Assembly: GCA_035498035.1 (NCBI GenBank)
Contig: DATKAN010000019.1
Location: forward strand, 1 to 32,618
Direction of reading: 5' to 3'
Length of the DNA: 32,618 nucleotides
From: Nitrospiria bacterium
GTDB taxonomy: Bacteria; Nitrospirota; Nitrospiria; JACQBZ01
Shown here: positions 1 to 7,951 of the stretch, in pieces
Layout: every line of letters begins with the position of its first letter
How positions within the stretch are numbered: the first letter of the stretch is position 1
The notes under the pieces: model-generated
What the model was told of the DNA's origin: nothing
What the model saw: the letters and a program-made list of their open reading frames with translations, nothing else
The model's database searches: none
Position numbers and translations under genes: made by a program

Positions 1-96
1 CTGATTGAGGAAGCCAAGAATAAACTCATGGTAGCAAACGGTGGAAGCAAAATACCTTTTGAGAATCCCGGAGATTCACAACTGCTTGAAAATAAA
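1..96. other. Unassigned left edge, next to tRNA-Thr 3' end
   Basis: This stretch lies downstream of the tRNA-Thr 3' end (the tRNA is on the minus strand). By eye it is less GC-rich than the gene block to its right. Plus-strand frame 1 is open from the window edge and runs on through the antisense of the tRNA to a stop near 252, so it could be the 3' end of a gene cut by the window, but I recognise no family in it. A tRNA 3' end beside a change in composition is a classic attachment-site position, but no integrase or duplicated tRNA end is visible here. Confidence 0.25.
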
Positions 97-171
97 TGGA
101 GCCGGCGAGTGGGATTGAACCACCGACCTGCTGATTACGAATCAGCTGCTCTACCACTGAGCTACGCCGGC
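97..171 (-). tRNA. tRNA-Thr (anticodon CGT)
   Basis: Read on the minus strand, it folds into a complete cloverleaf. The acceptor stem is GCCGGCG paired with CGCCGGC, the D stem is GCTC/GAGC, and the anticodon stem GCTGA/TCAGC encloses loop TTCGTAA, giving anticodon CGT, which reads the Thr codon ACG. The T stem is GGTGG/CCACT around TTCAATC. The CCA end is encoded (97-99) and the discriminator base is T. A TATGAT hexamer at 191-196 (minus) lies about 20 nt upstream and could be a -10 element, but no good -35 accompanies it, so the tRNA may be read through from rodZ. Confidence 0.95.
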
Positions 172-232
172 TTGATAAGAGAGGAAGTGTATCATAAAAA
201 ATGCGTGAGGAAAAGAGGGGGACGGATCCGCG

Positions 233-1243
233 TCACTCGCGGCCGATCTTGACGTCCTTGACGACGGCGCCTTTCGGGCCGAAGGGCGGGAGGTCTTTTC
301 CGTTGAACTGGATCTTCACCCCGCCCGCGTTCCCGAAGCTGACCAGGAAATAATCCGACGCCCTCCAGATGACCTTCTGGCCGGGCTGAAGGAAGACTTC
401 CTTGGTATCGCCGCCGTCGATCCGTGCCGAAACCCAGCTCGACTCCACGGCCTCGACCACCAGGACGAGGTCTCCCGCCGGGGCGGAGGATACGACCGGC
501 GGGGAAGTCGCGGGAGGAACGGGGCGCGCGGCCGGAGCGGAGGGCGCTTGCGGCGCGGGAGGCGCCCCGGGCGGGTTTACGGCCAAGGGCATTTTTTCAA
601 CCGGAGGCTTTCCGATCGTCCCGGGGGAGCTTGGAGACGAAAGCAGTTTGGGAATCACGGGGGCCTTGGGCGCCCCGGCCGGTGAAGATTCGGGGGGGAT
701 CGGAACGCCGGCCGGCTTCGACACGGCCTCATTGAGTGCGGGTTTGTTGACGGCCGGCTCGGTCAGATCCGGAGGCGGTTCCGACGGGCTCGGCGTCTCC
801 GGGACGGGCGAGGACGGCGCACGGGAACCGGACCCTTCCTCCTTATCGGTCGAACGCCGGGCGTTCATGCTGTAGACCGTCAGGATCGCCAGGCCCAGCA
901 CGACCACGACCGCCATCTGGGCGACGCGGCCCTGAAGCTTTCTCCGGCTGTTCTGGAGCTCCTGCGTTTGTTCGGAGTGCCGCTGGGTCTCGTCCCGCTG
1001 TTGAAAGAAGGCCTGTGCCGACTGGGAAAACCGGCCCATCGTGTCCTCGTCGTCCAGGCCCAGACAGCGACCATAGGCCCGGACGAAGCCCCGGGCGAAA
1101 ACTTCGCCCGGAAATTTCTCCAGGCGGTTCTCCTCCAGCGCCTGGATATGGTCCGGGCTGATCCGGGTCAACCGGGCCACCTCCCCGACCGAAAGCCCGT
1201 GTTCCTCGCGTATTCTTCGCAGGTATTCCCCGATGGATTCCAT
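233..1243 (-). CDS. rodZ: RodZ-like cell-shape protein (HTH, TM, DUF4115)
   Basis: RodZ family proteins link MreB filaments to the cell-elongation machinery at the inner membrane. The 336-residue product has the expected order. A Cro/CI-type helix-turn-helix occupies residues 1 to about 75 (GLSVGEVARLTRISPDHIQALE). A single transmembrane helix lies near 110-126 (MAVVVVLGLAILTVYSM). A long Pro/Ala/Ser-rich linker spans about 135-255, and a C-terminal DUF4115 beta domain carries SSWVSARIDGGDTKEVFLQPGQ. The HTH is probably a protein-interaction module rather than a DNA binder, as known for E. coli RodZ. The gene starts 17 bp after the TPR lipoprotein stop and is the last protein gene of the long minus-strand train. 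The low-complexity linker gives long spurious frames on the opposite strand. Confidence 0.88.
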   Translation of the reverse strand: MESIGEYLRRIREEHGLSVGEVARLTRISPDHIQALEENRLEKFPGEVFARGFVRAYGRCLGLDDEDTMGRFSQSAQAFFQQRDETQRHSEQTQELQNSRRKLQGRVAQMAVVVVLGLAILTVYSMNARRSTDKEEGSGSRAPSSPVPETPSPSEPPPDLTEPAVNKPALNEAVSKPAGVPIPPESSPAGAPKAPVIPKLLSSPSSPGTIGKPPVEKMPLAVNPPGAPPAPQAPSAPAARPVPPATSPPVVSSAPAGDLVLVVEAVESSWVSARIDGGDTKEVFLQPGQKVIWRASDYFLVSFGNAGGVKIQFNGKDLPPFGPKGAVVKDVKIGRE

Positions 1244-1260
1244 GGCGCTTCCCCCCCGGC

Positions 1261-2061
1261 TTAACGGATCAGCTCAAGGCTCTGTTTCGCTTTTTTCGCC
1301 AGTTCGCTGTCCGGCGCGAGGCGGATCACGTGTTGAAACTCCTGCTTGGCCAGGGGGTTGGAACCGGTCTTGAAATAGGCCTGTCCGAGAAAATAGTGCA
1401 CCTCGGTATAGTCCGGTGCGATCTTCAACGCCCCGTTGAAGGCGTCCACGGCCTCCTGATACTGCCCGTCCTTGTAATAGGCCTGACCCAGGCCGTTATA
1501 GACCAGCGCATTGAAGAGCGGATCGTCCGGCGGAGGCGGCAGGCTCAGCGCCTCCTTGAACTCCTTGATGGCGTCCTTGTATTCGTTCGTATTCAGATAG
1601 ACCATGGCCAGGTTGCGGTGGGGATATTGCGGCGTCATGTATTGCGGGTTCTCCAGGGCCTTTCGATACTCGGCCACCGCCTTTTCCCTTTCGTTCAGCC
1701 GTTCGTACACCGTCCCGAGATAATTATGGGCCTCGGAAAAATTCGGATCGGCACGGACCGCCCTGATGAAGGCTTCCTTGGACTCTTCGAATTTGCCCTG
1801 GGTGAAATAGATATGCCCCAGAGCGTACTGGGAATCCCGGTCCTCCGGATTCAATTCGATCGCCTTCTGGAATTCGACGAAGGCCGCCTGCGGCTGATTT
1901 TCATTCAAATAGGAGAGGCCCACCTTATAATGGGCCTGGGCGCCCTTCTCCCGCTGGGAATTGGACATCCCCGAGCAGCCGGACAAGGACAGACCGGCCA
2001 GGACGGCGAACGCCACGAATCGTCGCGTTTTAAACCGAAAGATTCCTCTCATGGATCCCAT
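1261..2061 (-). CDS. TPR-repeat lipoprotein (PilF/PilW-like)
   Basis: A predicted outer-membrane or periplasmic lipoprotein made almost wholly of tetratricopeptide repeats. The N-terminus is basic, then hydrophobic (FVAFAVLAGLSLSGC), ending in a lipobox with Cys at residue 29. About six TPR units follow, with the usual spacing and A/Y/G/P signatures (for example AFVEFQKAIELNPEDRDSQYALGHIYFTQG). I chose the ATG at 2061 because GAGGT sits 8 nt upstream; an in-frame ATG at 2088 exists but has no ribosome site and gives a less typical signal peptide. TPR lipoproteins of this size resemble PilF/PilW, which assist type IV pilus secretin assembly, but no pilus genes are in the window, so the specific role is inference. 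It lies 50 bp after the pfkB-family gene and 17 bp before rodZ. Confidence 0.8.
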   Translation of the reverse strand: MGSMRGIFRFKTRRFVAFAVLAGLSLSGCSGMSNSQREKGAQAHYKVGLSYLNENQPQAAFVEFQKAIELNPEDRDSQYALGHIYFTQGKFEESKEAFIRAVRADPNFSEAHNYLGTVYERLNEREKAVAEYRKALENPQYMTPQYPHRNLAMVYLNTNEYKDAIKEFKEALSLPPPPDDPLFNALVYNGLGQAYYKDGQYQEAVDAFNGALKIAPDYTEVHYFLGQAYFKTGSNPLAKQEFQHVIRLAPDSELAKKAKQSLELIR

Positions 2062-2111
2062 CGTTAAATACCTCGGTGGCGAAATCACGTAACGTGACGG
2101 TTCCGGACGCC

Positions 2112-3029
2112 TCAGAGCGCTTTCAGATCTTCAAAAGAAGTCAGCCGTCCGAACTCCCGGTAGCGGTCGTCGATCTCCCTCCGGGTCAATCCGCGCAGAC
2201 GGTCCAGGCTGAAGGACTCGACGTTGAACGACGCCATCACGCTGCCGAAGATGACCGCCCGTCGTATCCCGGCCTCGCTGAGATCCCCGCTCTGGGTCAA
2301 ATAGCCCATAAAACCGCCGGCGAAGCTGTCCCCCGCCCCGGTCGGGTCGAAGACCGCTTCGAGCGGATAGGCCGGGGCCGCAAACACCGTCTTTTCATTG
2401 AACATCAGCACGCCGTACTCGCCCCGTTTGATGATCAGCGTCTTCGGGCCGCGGGACAGGATCGCCTTCGCCGCCTTGACGAGATTCGCCTCGCCCGCCA
2501 ACTCCCGGGCCTCCCCGTCGTTGATGATCACGATATCGACCCGCTCGAGCGTGCGCTCCAGTTCCTCCCGTTTTCCCCCGATCCAAAAATTCATGGTGTC
2601 GCAGGCCACCAGGCGCGGTTTTTCGACCTGGCGCAGGACCTCGCGCTGCAGGACCGGATCGATGTTTCCCAGGAAGATCATTTCGGACGCCCGATAGGGC
2701 GAGGGAAGAACGGGCTGAAATCGCTCCAGCACGTTCAACCGGGTTTCCAGCGTTCGCGCCTCGTTGAGCTGAAACCCGTACTCTCCCCGCCACCGGAAGG
2801 TTTCCCCCTCCAAGGTCTGGAGACCGGTCAGATCGATCTCCTTCGTCTTAAGGAAGCGGAGATGGTCCTCCGGAAAATCCCGACCGACGACCGCGACCAG
2901 GCGGACCCGCGTGAAATAACTGGCGGCCGTCGCGAAATACGTCGCCGAGCCTCCGAGGACTTCCCGGGCCTCGCCGAAGGGGGTTTTCACCGAATCCAGC
3001 GCGACCGTTCCCACCACCAGCAGGCTCAT
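2112..3029 (-). CDS. PfkB/ribokinase-family carbohydrate or nucleoside kinase
   Basis: The 305-residue protein is a PfkB-family (ribokinase fold) kinase, which transfers the ATP gamma-phosphate to a hydroxymethyl group of a sugar or nucleoside. Signature 1 is near residues 28-60 (GGSATYFATAASYF, then VAVVGRDFPEDH). Signature 2 is DPTGAGDSFAGGF near residue 235, supplying the catalytic Asp and the anion hole. The NDGEAREL segment is also typical of the fold. Its ATG overlaps the mtnP stop by 4 bp (ATGA), so the two are probably translationally coupled. The substrate cannot be read from sequence. The context suggests a product of nucleoside salvage such as ribose, methylthioribose or adenosine, but this is inference. 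Confidence 0.85.
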   Translation of the reverse strand: MSLLVVGTVALDSVKTPFGEAREVLGGSATYFATAASYFTRVRLVAVVGRDFPEDHLRFLKTKEIDLTGLQTLEGETFRWRGEYGFQLNEARTLETRLNVLERFQPVLPSPYRASEMIFLGNIDPVLQREVLRQVEKPRLVACDTMNFWIGGKREELERTLERVDIVIINDGEARELAGEANLVKAAKAILSRGPKTLIIKRGEYGVLMFNEKTVFAAPAYPLEAVFDPTGAGDSFAGGFMGYLTQSGDLSEAGIRRAVIFGSVMASFNVESFSLDRLRGLTRREIDDRYREFGRLTSFEDLKAL

Positions 3030-3916
3030 TTAAATCCCGATTTTTTCATGGAGGACTTGAGATAATCTCCCAGGATCAGCTTCAGGTTTTCCTTGGTTTT
3101 TTTCGGAATCAATGCAGGCGGCGTCATCACGGCGTTCTTCAGCGCAAAACCGCAGGGGCAGCGTCGGGCTGCGGGAATATCGGGAACGGCCGCGCGGATG
3201 ATTTGCTGGGACAGGACCACATTTTTTTTCAAGGTCTCGATCACGGCCTCGACCGTGACGGCTTCCATGCTTTCATGCCAGCAGTCGTAATCCGTCACCA
3301 AGGCGAGCGTAGCATAACAGATTTCGGCCTCGCGCGCAAGCCTGGCCTCGGTCGCATTGGTCATCCCGATCACGTCCACGCCCCACCGCCGGTAGATCAG
3401 CGATTCGCCCCGCGTCGAGAACTGGGGGCCCTCGATGCAGAAGTAGACCCCGCCGTCGTGCAGAACGGCCCCCCGGCTCCGTCCGGCCTTGAGAAGGACG
3501 GCCCGCATCTCGGAGCAGACCGGATCGGCGAACGCGACATGGGCCACGACCCCGTTGCCGAAGAAGGTGCCGATCCGCCGCTTGGTGTGATCGTAGAACT
3601 GGTCGGGTAGGACGACCTGGCCCGGAGCGATCGACTCCTTCATGCTCCCGACCGCGCTGACCGAGATGATCCGCCGGACGCCCAGTTTTTTCATCCCCCA
3701 GATGTTGGCCCGGAAATTGATCTCGCCCGGGAGGATGCGATGGCCGCGCCCGTGCCGCGTCAGAAAAGCCACCCGCCGCCCTTCGAGATTTCCCGTCATG
3801 AAGACATCCGAGGGCGGCCCGAACGGCGTCTTGAGCCGAACCTCTTTCTTAGCGGTCAGGCCCTCCATCTCGTACAGGCCGCTCCCGCCGATGATCCCGA
3901 TCTCGATTTCACGCAT
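3026..3916 (-). CDS. mtnP: S-methyl-5'-thioadenosine phosphorylase
   Basis: This enzyme cleaves methylthioadenosine with phosphate to adenine and 5-methylthioribose-1-phosphate, recycling the by-product of polyamine synthesis and related reactions. Family marks are IGIIGGSGLYEMEGL at the N-terminus, FLTRHGRGHRILPGEINFRAN, EGPQFSTRGES, and IGMTNATEARLAREAE, which is characteristic of MTAP rather than ordinary purine nucleoside phosphorylase. The C-terminal CPCGFALKNAVMT is also typical. I favour the ATG at 3916, with AAAGGGGG five bases upstream. An adjacent ATG (3919) and a GTG at 3946 that overlaps the miaA stop as GTGA are alternatives. Downstream it overlaps the pfkB-family kinase by 4 bp. 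MTAP homologues can also act on other nucleosides, so strict specificity is not proven. Confidence 0.9.
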   Translation of the reverse strand: MREIEIGIIGGSGLYEMEGLTAKKEVRLKTPFGPPSDVFMTGNLEGRRVAFLTRHGRGHRILPGEINFRANIWGMKKLGVRRIISVSAVGSMKESIAPGQVVLPDQFYDHTKRRIGTFFGNGVVAHVAFADPVCSEMRAVLLKAGRSRGAVLHDGGVYFCIEGPQFSTRGESLIYRRWGVDVIGMTNATEARLAREAEICYATLALVTDYDCWHESMEAVTVEAVIETLKKNVVLSQQIIRAAVPDIPAARRCPCGFALKNAVMTPPALIPKKTKENLKLILGDYLKSSMKKSGFK

Positions 3917-3942
3917 CATCGCCCCCTTTCGGACTTGATGAA

Positions 3943-4983
3943 TCACACCCTTACAACGGCTTGCAATCTGATCTGTTCCCCGACGGCAGCCTCTACCTTT
4001 TCATACGTTTCCCCGTCGCCGTCCGCTTCGGACAGGTCGATCCACCGGATGGACGGATCCGCGTTAAACCAGGTGAACTGCCGTTTCGCGTACCGTTTGG
4101 TGTCGCGCTTGAGGCGCCGGACCGCCTCGTCCCGATCGTATTCCCCGTTGAGATATCCCGCGATCTGACGGTAGCCCAGCCCTTTCATCGACGGGAGATC
4201 CGCCGAATAGCCCCTCCCGATCAGTCCCCGGACCTCCTCGATCAGTCCGTCGGCCATCATCCGATCCACGCGCGACTCGATCCGCCGGTAGAGGTCGGGG
4301 CGGGGCCTTCTCAGACCGATCTGCACCGCCTCGTACGGCCGCTCGGAGAACCGATGCTCTCGGTGAAAATCGGACAGCGGGCGGCCCGTCTTCTCGTACA
4401 CCTCGATGGCGCGCACGATTTTCGACCGGTCCTGCGGCCGAATCGCCCGGGCCGACTCCGGATCGATTTCCGATAGCCTCCGGTGCAGATGGCCCGCGCC
4501 GTGCCGCCGCTCGGCATCGTAAAGCCGCTCCCGCAGCGGTCCGTCCGCCGCCGGGCCCTCCCACAAGCCGCGCAGAAGCAGTTTCACGTAAAGGCCCGTC
4601 CCGCCCACAACGATCGGGATTTTTCCTTCCCGCTTTATCCGTTCGATTTCGGCCGCGGCTAGGGTCCTAAACCGTCCCGCGCTGAAGGAGCGGTCGGGGT
4701 CCACGAGATCGATCAGGTGATGGACGACGCCGGCTCGTTCCTCCGGTCCGGGCTTGGCCGTCCCGATGTCCATGCCGCGGTAGACCATCCGGGAATCGGC
4801 GCTGATGATCTCGGAACGAAGCTTGAGCGCCAGCCGGATCGCCGCGGCGCTTTTCCCGGTCGCCGTCGGCCCGACCAGGACGATCAGGGGGTTCTTTATA
4901 ATAGGGGCTCGCGTCGCCCCCTCCACTGGCCGAGCCAGATGGAGCCTCCCCTTCTCGCTCGCGTTGCTCGCTGGGAAAATCAT
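3943..4983 (-). CDS. miaA: tRNA dimethylallyltransferase MiaA
   Basis: MiaA transfers a dimethylallyl group from DMAPP to N6 of A37 in tRNAs reading UNN codons. The P-loop GPTATGKS is at residues 38-45, followed by SADSRMVYRGMDIGTAKP, VVHHLIDLVDP, IPIVVGGTGLYVKLLLRGL and the C-terminal GLGYRQIAGYLNGEYDRDEAVRRLKRDTKRYAKRQ segments (quoted here only as landmarks), all conserved in MiaA. The ATG at 4983 overlaps the mutL stop as ATGA, which supports this start. That leaves about 30 residues before the P-loop domain that are unusual for the family. Residues 16-28 come from a dispersed repeat also found at the start of lysS. The only other start near the core is a GTG at 4926, inside the repeat. 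I see no frame disruption. Confidence 0.93.
   Translation of the reverse strand: MIFPASNASEKGRLHLARPVEGATRAPIIKNPLIVLVGPTATGKSAAAIRLALKLRSEIISADSRMVYRGMDIGTAKPGPEERAGVVHHLIDLVDPDRSFSAGRFRTLAAAEIERIKREGKIPIVVGGTGLYVKLLLRGLWEGPAADGPLRERLYDAERRHGAGHLHRRLSEIDPESARAIRPQDRSKIVRAIEVYEKTGRPLSDFHREHRFSERPYEAVQIGLRRPRPDLYRRIESRVDRMMADGLIEEVRGLIGRGYSADLPSMKGLGYRQIAGYLNGEYDRDEAVRRLKRDTKRYAKRQFTWFNADPSIRWIDLSEADGDGETYEKVEAAVGEQIRLQAVVRV
4901..4938 (-). repeat. Dispersed repeat copy inside the 5' end of miaA
   Basis: The 26 bases at 4926-4901 (minus) begin GTGGAGGGGGCGACG and end GAGCCCCTAT. They match 20437-20462 (plus) at 25 of 26 positions. Just upstream is a perfect small hairpin CTGGC-TCG-GCCAG (4926-4938). 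The repeat also contains an inner GGGGC...GCCCC stem. Translated in the miaA frame it gives VEGATRAPI, residues 20-28. The two hairpin-forming halves give it a REP-like character. Confidence 0.8.
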
Positions 4984-6776
4984 CTTCGCTGAAATAACTT
5001 TTCCAAATCGGCCAATTTGAACCGGACGCGGATCGGGCGGCCGTGGGGACAAGTGGGCGGAACCTCCTGGCGGTAGAGATCCTCCAGCAGTCGGGTCATC
5101 TGTTCCGGCTGCAACGGTTGATGGGCCTTGATCGCCGCGTGGCAGGCCATCGACGCGACGACCGTCTGAAGCGTGTCTTCCGGGGCCGGCGTTCCCCCGG
5201 CGCCCACATCGTCGAGGATATCCCTCATCAGGGTACGGCCGTCGACCGTCCCCAGGAGCGCCGGCACGGAACGAATTTGGTAACTCCGCTCGCCGAACTC
5301 CTCCACCTCCAGCCCGATCCGGGCGAACAGCGGCAGGATTTCCCGCACCCGCACGGCCTCGGCGGCCGGAAATTCCACGACCTCGGGGATCAGAAGCGGC
5401 TGAACCGCCACGCGGGCGGTCCGCTGCTGGGAGAGCAGGCGCTCGTATAAAAGCCGCTCGTGCGCCGCATGCTGGTCGATCAGATGCAGCTCCGTGCCGG
5501 AACCCCGTCCGAGGACCGCCACGATGTAGGTCTGATCCACCTGACCGAAAGGCTGGACGCGGATTGGAAGCAAGCCCCCTCCGGGATGGCCCGCCGATGT
5601 CCCGGCCTCAAAGGGGGCCTCCGTGGCATCCGGCGGCCGATAGACCGCCAGGGCCTCGCGAACCTCCGTCGCCGAACGGGGCGGGGAAGACGGCCGACCG
5701 GTCGACGGCGTCCCGGCGTAACCGATGGTGCGCGGCCGCGTCTCCTCCCCGGAGACCGCGTCCTCTCCCGCGGGCAGTCCCTCGCGCCGGAGCCGCTCCC
5801 GCAGCGCGGTTTTCACGAATTGATGGATGGCCTGGGTGTCGCGGAAGCGGACCTCACGCTTGGCCGGATGGACATTGACGTCCACCGCGGCCGGGTCCAT
5901 CTCGATGAACAGGAGGGCGATCGGATGCCGCCCCTTGGCCAGCAGCGTCCCGTACGCCTCGCTCACGGCATGGGACAGCGACGCGTTCCGCACGGCGCGG
6001 CGGTTTAAGAAAAACTCCTGCTGCTCCCGCGTGGCCCGGAAAACACCAGGCCGGGAAACAAGTCCCTTGAGCTTGAGACCGTCCGTCCCGGCCGAGACCT
6101 CCAGAAAATCCCGGCCGCCGTCCGCCCCCATCACTTGCGTCGCCCGCTCGATCTCGTCCCGGACGGCGGGGAGATCGAGAAGGACCTGGCCGTTGTGGGT
6201 CAGCCGGAAATGGATGCGGAAATGGGGAAGCGCCTGCTGTTGAACGGCATGGACGATGTGGGCCAGCTCGGTCGGATTGGATTTTAAAAACTTTCTCCGC
6301 GCCGGCGTATTAAAGAAAAGTTCCTCCACCTCGACGAGGGTTCCGGCCGGGGCCGCCGTTTCTTTCGTCCCGACCCGGGTCCCCCCCCGCACCCCGACCT
6401 CGGTTCCGGCCGACCCGCCCCTCGGGGCGGTCACCATCCTCACCCGCGCGACGGCCCCGATGCTCGGGAGGGCTTCCCCGCGAAAACCCATCGTCCGTAT
6501 CGCCGAGAGATCCGATTCGGTGCGGAGCTTGCTGGTGGCGTGACGTTCGAAGGACCGGAGGGCGTCCTCCGGCCCCATCCCTTCGCCGTCGTCCGAAACG
6601 CGAATCAGGCTTCGCCCGGCGTTTTCCACATCGATGAAGACCCGCGTCGCCCCGGCGTCGATCGCGTTTTCGACCAGCTCCTTGACGACCGAAGCGGGAC
6701 GCTCCACGATCTCGCCCGCGGCGATCTTGTTGCACACGTTTTCGGGAAGAATATGAATCCGCATAGTGAGCGCCAT
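4980..6776 (-). CDS. mutL: DNA mismatch repair protein MutL (endonuclease type)
   Basis: MutL couples mismatch recognition by MutS to strand incision and excision. The GHKL ATPase N-terminus is complete: IAAGEIVERPASVVKELVENAIDAG, then DDGEGM, and FRGEALPSIGAV near residues 95-110. The transducer domain includes FLNRRAVRN and NVHPAKREVRF. The C-terminal dimerisation domain carries DQHAAHERLLYE, the DQHA(X)2E(X)4E metal-binding nuclease motif, plus ACHAAIKAH and CPHGRP, so this is an endonuclease-proficient MutL as in bacteria lacking MutH. The ATG at 6776 has AAGG five bases upstream; the in-frame ATG at 6764 matches the usual N-terminus more closely but lacks a ribosome site. A Pro/Gly-rich linker of about 90 residues separates the two halves. 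No mutS is in the window. Confidence 0.96.
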   Translation of the reverse strand: MALTMRIHILPENVCNKIAAGEIVERPASVVKELVENAIDAGATRVFIDVENAGRSLIRVSDDGEGMGPEDALRSFERHATSKLRTESDLSAIRTMGFRGEALPSIGAVARVRMVTAPRGGSAGTEVGVRGGTRVGTKETAAPAGTLVEVEELFFNTPARRKFLKSNPTELAHIVHAVQQQALPHFRIHFRLTHNGQVLLDLPAVRDEIERATQVMGADGGRDFLEVSAGTDGLKLKGLVSRPGVFRATREQQEFFLNRRAVRNASLSHAVSEAYGTLLAKGRHPIALLFIEMDPAAVDVNVHPAKREVRFRDTQAIHQFVKTALRERLRREGLPAGEDAVSGEETRPRTIGYAGTPSTGRPSSPPRSATEVREALAVYRPPDATEAPFEAGTSAGHPGGGLLPIRVQPFGQVDQTYIVAVLGRGSGTELHLIDQHAAHERLLYERLLSQQRTARVAVQPLLIPEVVEFPAAEAVRVREILPLFARIGLEVEEFGERSYQIRSVPALLGTVDGRTLMRDILDDVGAGGTPAPEDTLQTVVASMACHAAIKAHQPLQPEQMTRLLEDLYRQEVPPTCPHGRPIRVRFKLADLEKLFQRR

Positions 6777-6940
6777 TCCCGCCTTCGCCCGAGGCGGACG
6801 AGGCGGGGTCAGCGAACGAATTTAAATCGGGACTTTCTCCGCCCGGATCGAAGAACCCGGGGCCGTGAAGCCGGTGTTTTTCAAACTCGGGCCTGTCGGT
6901 CCGGCACAGGGGGCGGTCACCGCGCCACGGAAAGGCCCGT

Positions 6941-7930
6941 TTATTTCAAATCGGCCAGCTTGTTCTTGGCCAGTTTTCCTTCGTTGGAAAGCGGGTAATT
7001 CTCGACCACCTTTTTGAGATAGGTCCTCGCCTTGGTCTTGTCCCCGATCTCGATGCAGGCATAGCCCGCTTTCAAAAGCGCCCCGGGCACCTTGTCGCTT
7101 TTCGGATAATCGGCGACCACCTTGTCGAAGGCCTCGATCGACTTCAGATAATCCTTCTTGCCGTAGTACGATTCCCCGATCCAGTACTGGGCGTTCGGGG
7201 CCAGGCTGGTCGCCTTGAACTGGGTCAGAAAGCTTTGGAACCCCAGCAGCGAGAGGTCGTAGTTGCCCTTGAGGTAGTCGTTGTAAGCCAGTCCGTAGGC
7301 CTCCGAAGGGGACATCCCCGTCGCCGTGTCTTTTTCGGTCGGTCGGCCGGGAAGAACGACCGTTTGATCGGGCGGAGCCGCCCCCGGAGGCCCCTTCCCT
7401 CCGGGAGTCCCGGACGCCTTCTGGTCCGGGGTTCCGGCGCCTCCTTTTCCGAGCGTCGGAGAGGCTTTTTCCAGGTCTTCCACCGACTTTTCCAGAACCG
7501 CGATCTGGCCGTCCAGCACATCCAGCCGGCTGGTCAGTTCCTTCGAACGGAAGGTCTGATCGTCGATCCTCTGGGAGAGATCGGCCAGGAGATGACTGTT
7601 CTCCTCCAGCTTCCCCTGGGCCGCCTGAAGATCCGTCGCGACCTGATCCAGTTTGATGACGATGTCGGCCTGGCTGCGCTGGACCGTCGTGGAACGCTCC
7701 TTGAAATAGCTTTCCACCACCCGGAGCCGGTTTTGAATCTCGTCCTGTTCCGCCCGGCTTTTTTCCGCCTCGGTTTGGAGGTCCACCACATCCGCCTGGG
7801 TCGCGCACCCGGCGATGCCGATGACGATGACACCGATGGCGAGAATGGCCGCGAAAACCGGGCTGCGTAAGGGCGCACGGCCGCGCGCCCTTACCGGACG
7901 GATGGACAAGCCAATCCTAACCTTTCTCAT
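6941..7930 (-). CDS. cpoB: Tol-Pal system protein CpoB (YbgF), lipoprotein form
   Basis: CpoB links peptidoglycan synthesis to outer-membrane constriction with the Tol-Pal complex. The 329-residue product has a hydrophobic signal segment ending in a lipobox (VIVIGIAGC, Cys42), a long coiled coil (about residues 45-175, heptads rich in Leu/Ile/Val with Glu/Lys/Gln), a Gly/Pro linker, then a C-terminal TPR domain (AYNDYLKGNYDLSLLGFQSF to the end, with APNAQYWIGESYY and YPKSDKVPGALLKAGY). This order matches the family; E. coli CpoB is periplasmic, so the lipobox is a variation. AGGAG lies 7 nt before the ATG. Residues 13-22 (VRARGRAPLR) are encoded by a 28-bp palindromic dispersed repeat, which makes the N-region unusually long and basic. 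It is the sixth gene of the Tol-Pal block. Confidence 0.92.
   Translation of the reverse strand: MRKVRIGLSIRPVRARGRAPLRSPVFAAILAIGVIVIGIAGCATQADVVDLQTEAEKSRAEQDEIQNRLRVVESYFKERSTTVQRSQADIVIKLDQVATDLQAAQGKLEENSHLLADLSQRIDDQTFRSKELTSRLDVLDGQIAVLEKSVEDLEKASPTLGKGGAGTPDQKASGTPGGKGPPGAAPPDQTVVLPGRPTEKDTATGMSPSEAYGLAYNDYLKGNYDLSLLGFQSFLTQFKATSLAPNAQYWIGESYYGKKDYLKSIEAFDKVVADYPKSDKVPGALLKAGYACIEIGDKTKARTYLKKVVENYPLSNEGKLAKNKLADLK
7867..7894 (-). repeat. 28-bp palindromic repeat inside cpoB
   Basis: Perfect 10-bp arms GTAAGGGCGC and GCGCCCTTAC enclose an 8-base centre that pairs further except for one mismatch, so nearly all 28 bases are self-complementary. A relative of equal length with GTAGGGG/CCCCTAC ends lies at 20278-20305; their centres share GCACGGCCG on the appropriate strand. 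The copy is in frame within the cpoB signal peptide. Confidence 0.85.
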
Positions 7931-7951
7931 ACCTTCTCTCCTGCCTTTTCC

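Noticed and set aside
28-252. Plus-strand 74-codon frame across the tRNA-Thr region
   Set aside because: It is mostly antisense to the tRNA and the tRNA-rodZ spacer; no ribosome site. At most its first 96 bases could belong to a gene outside the window.
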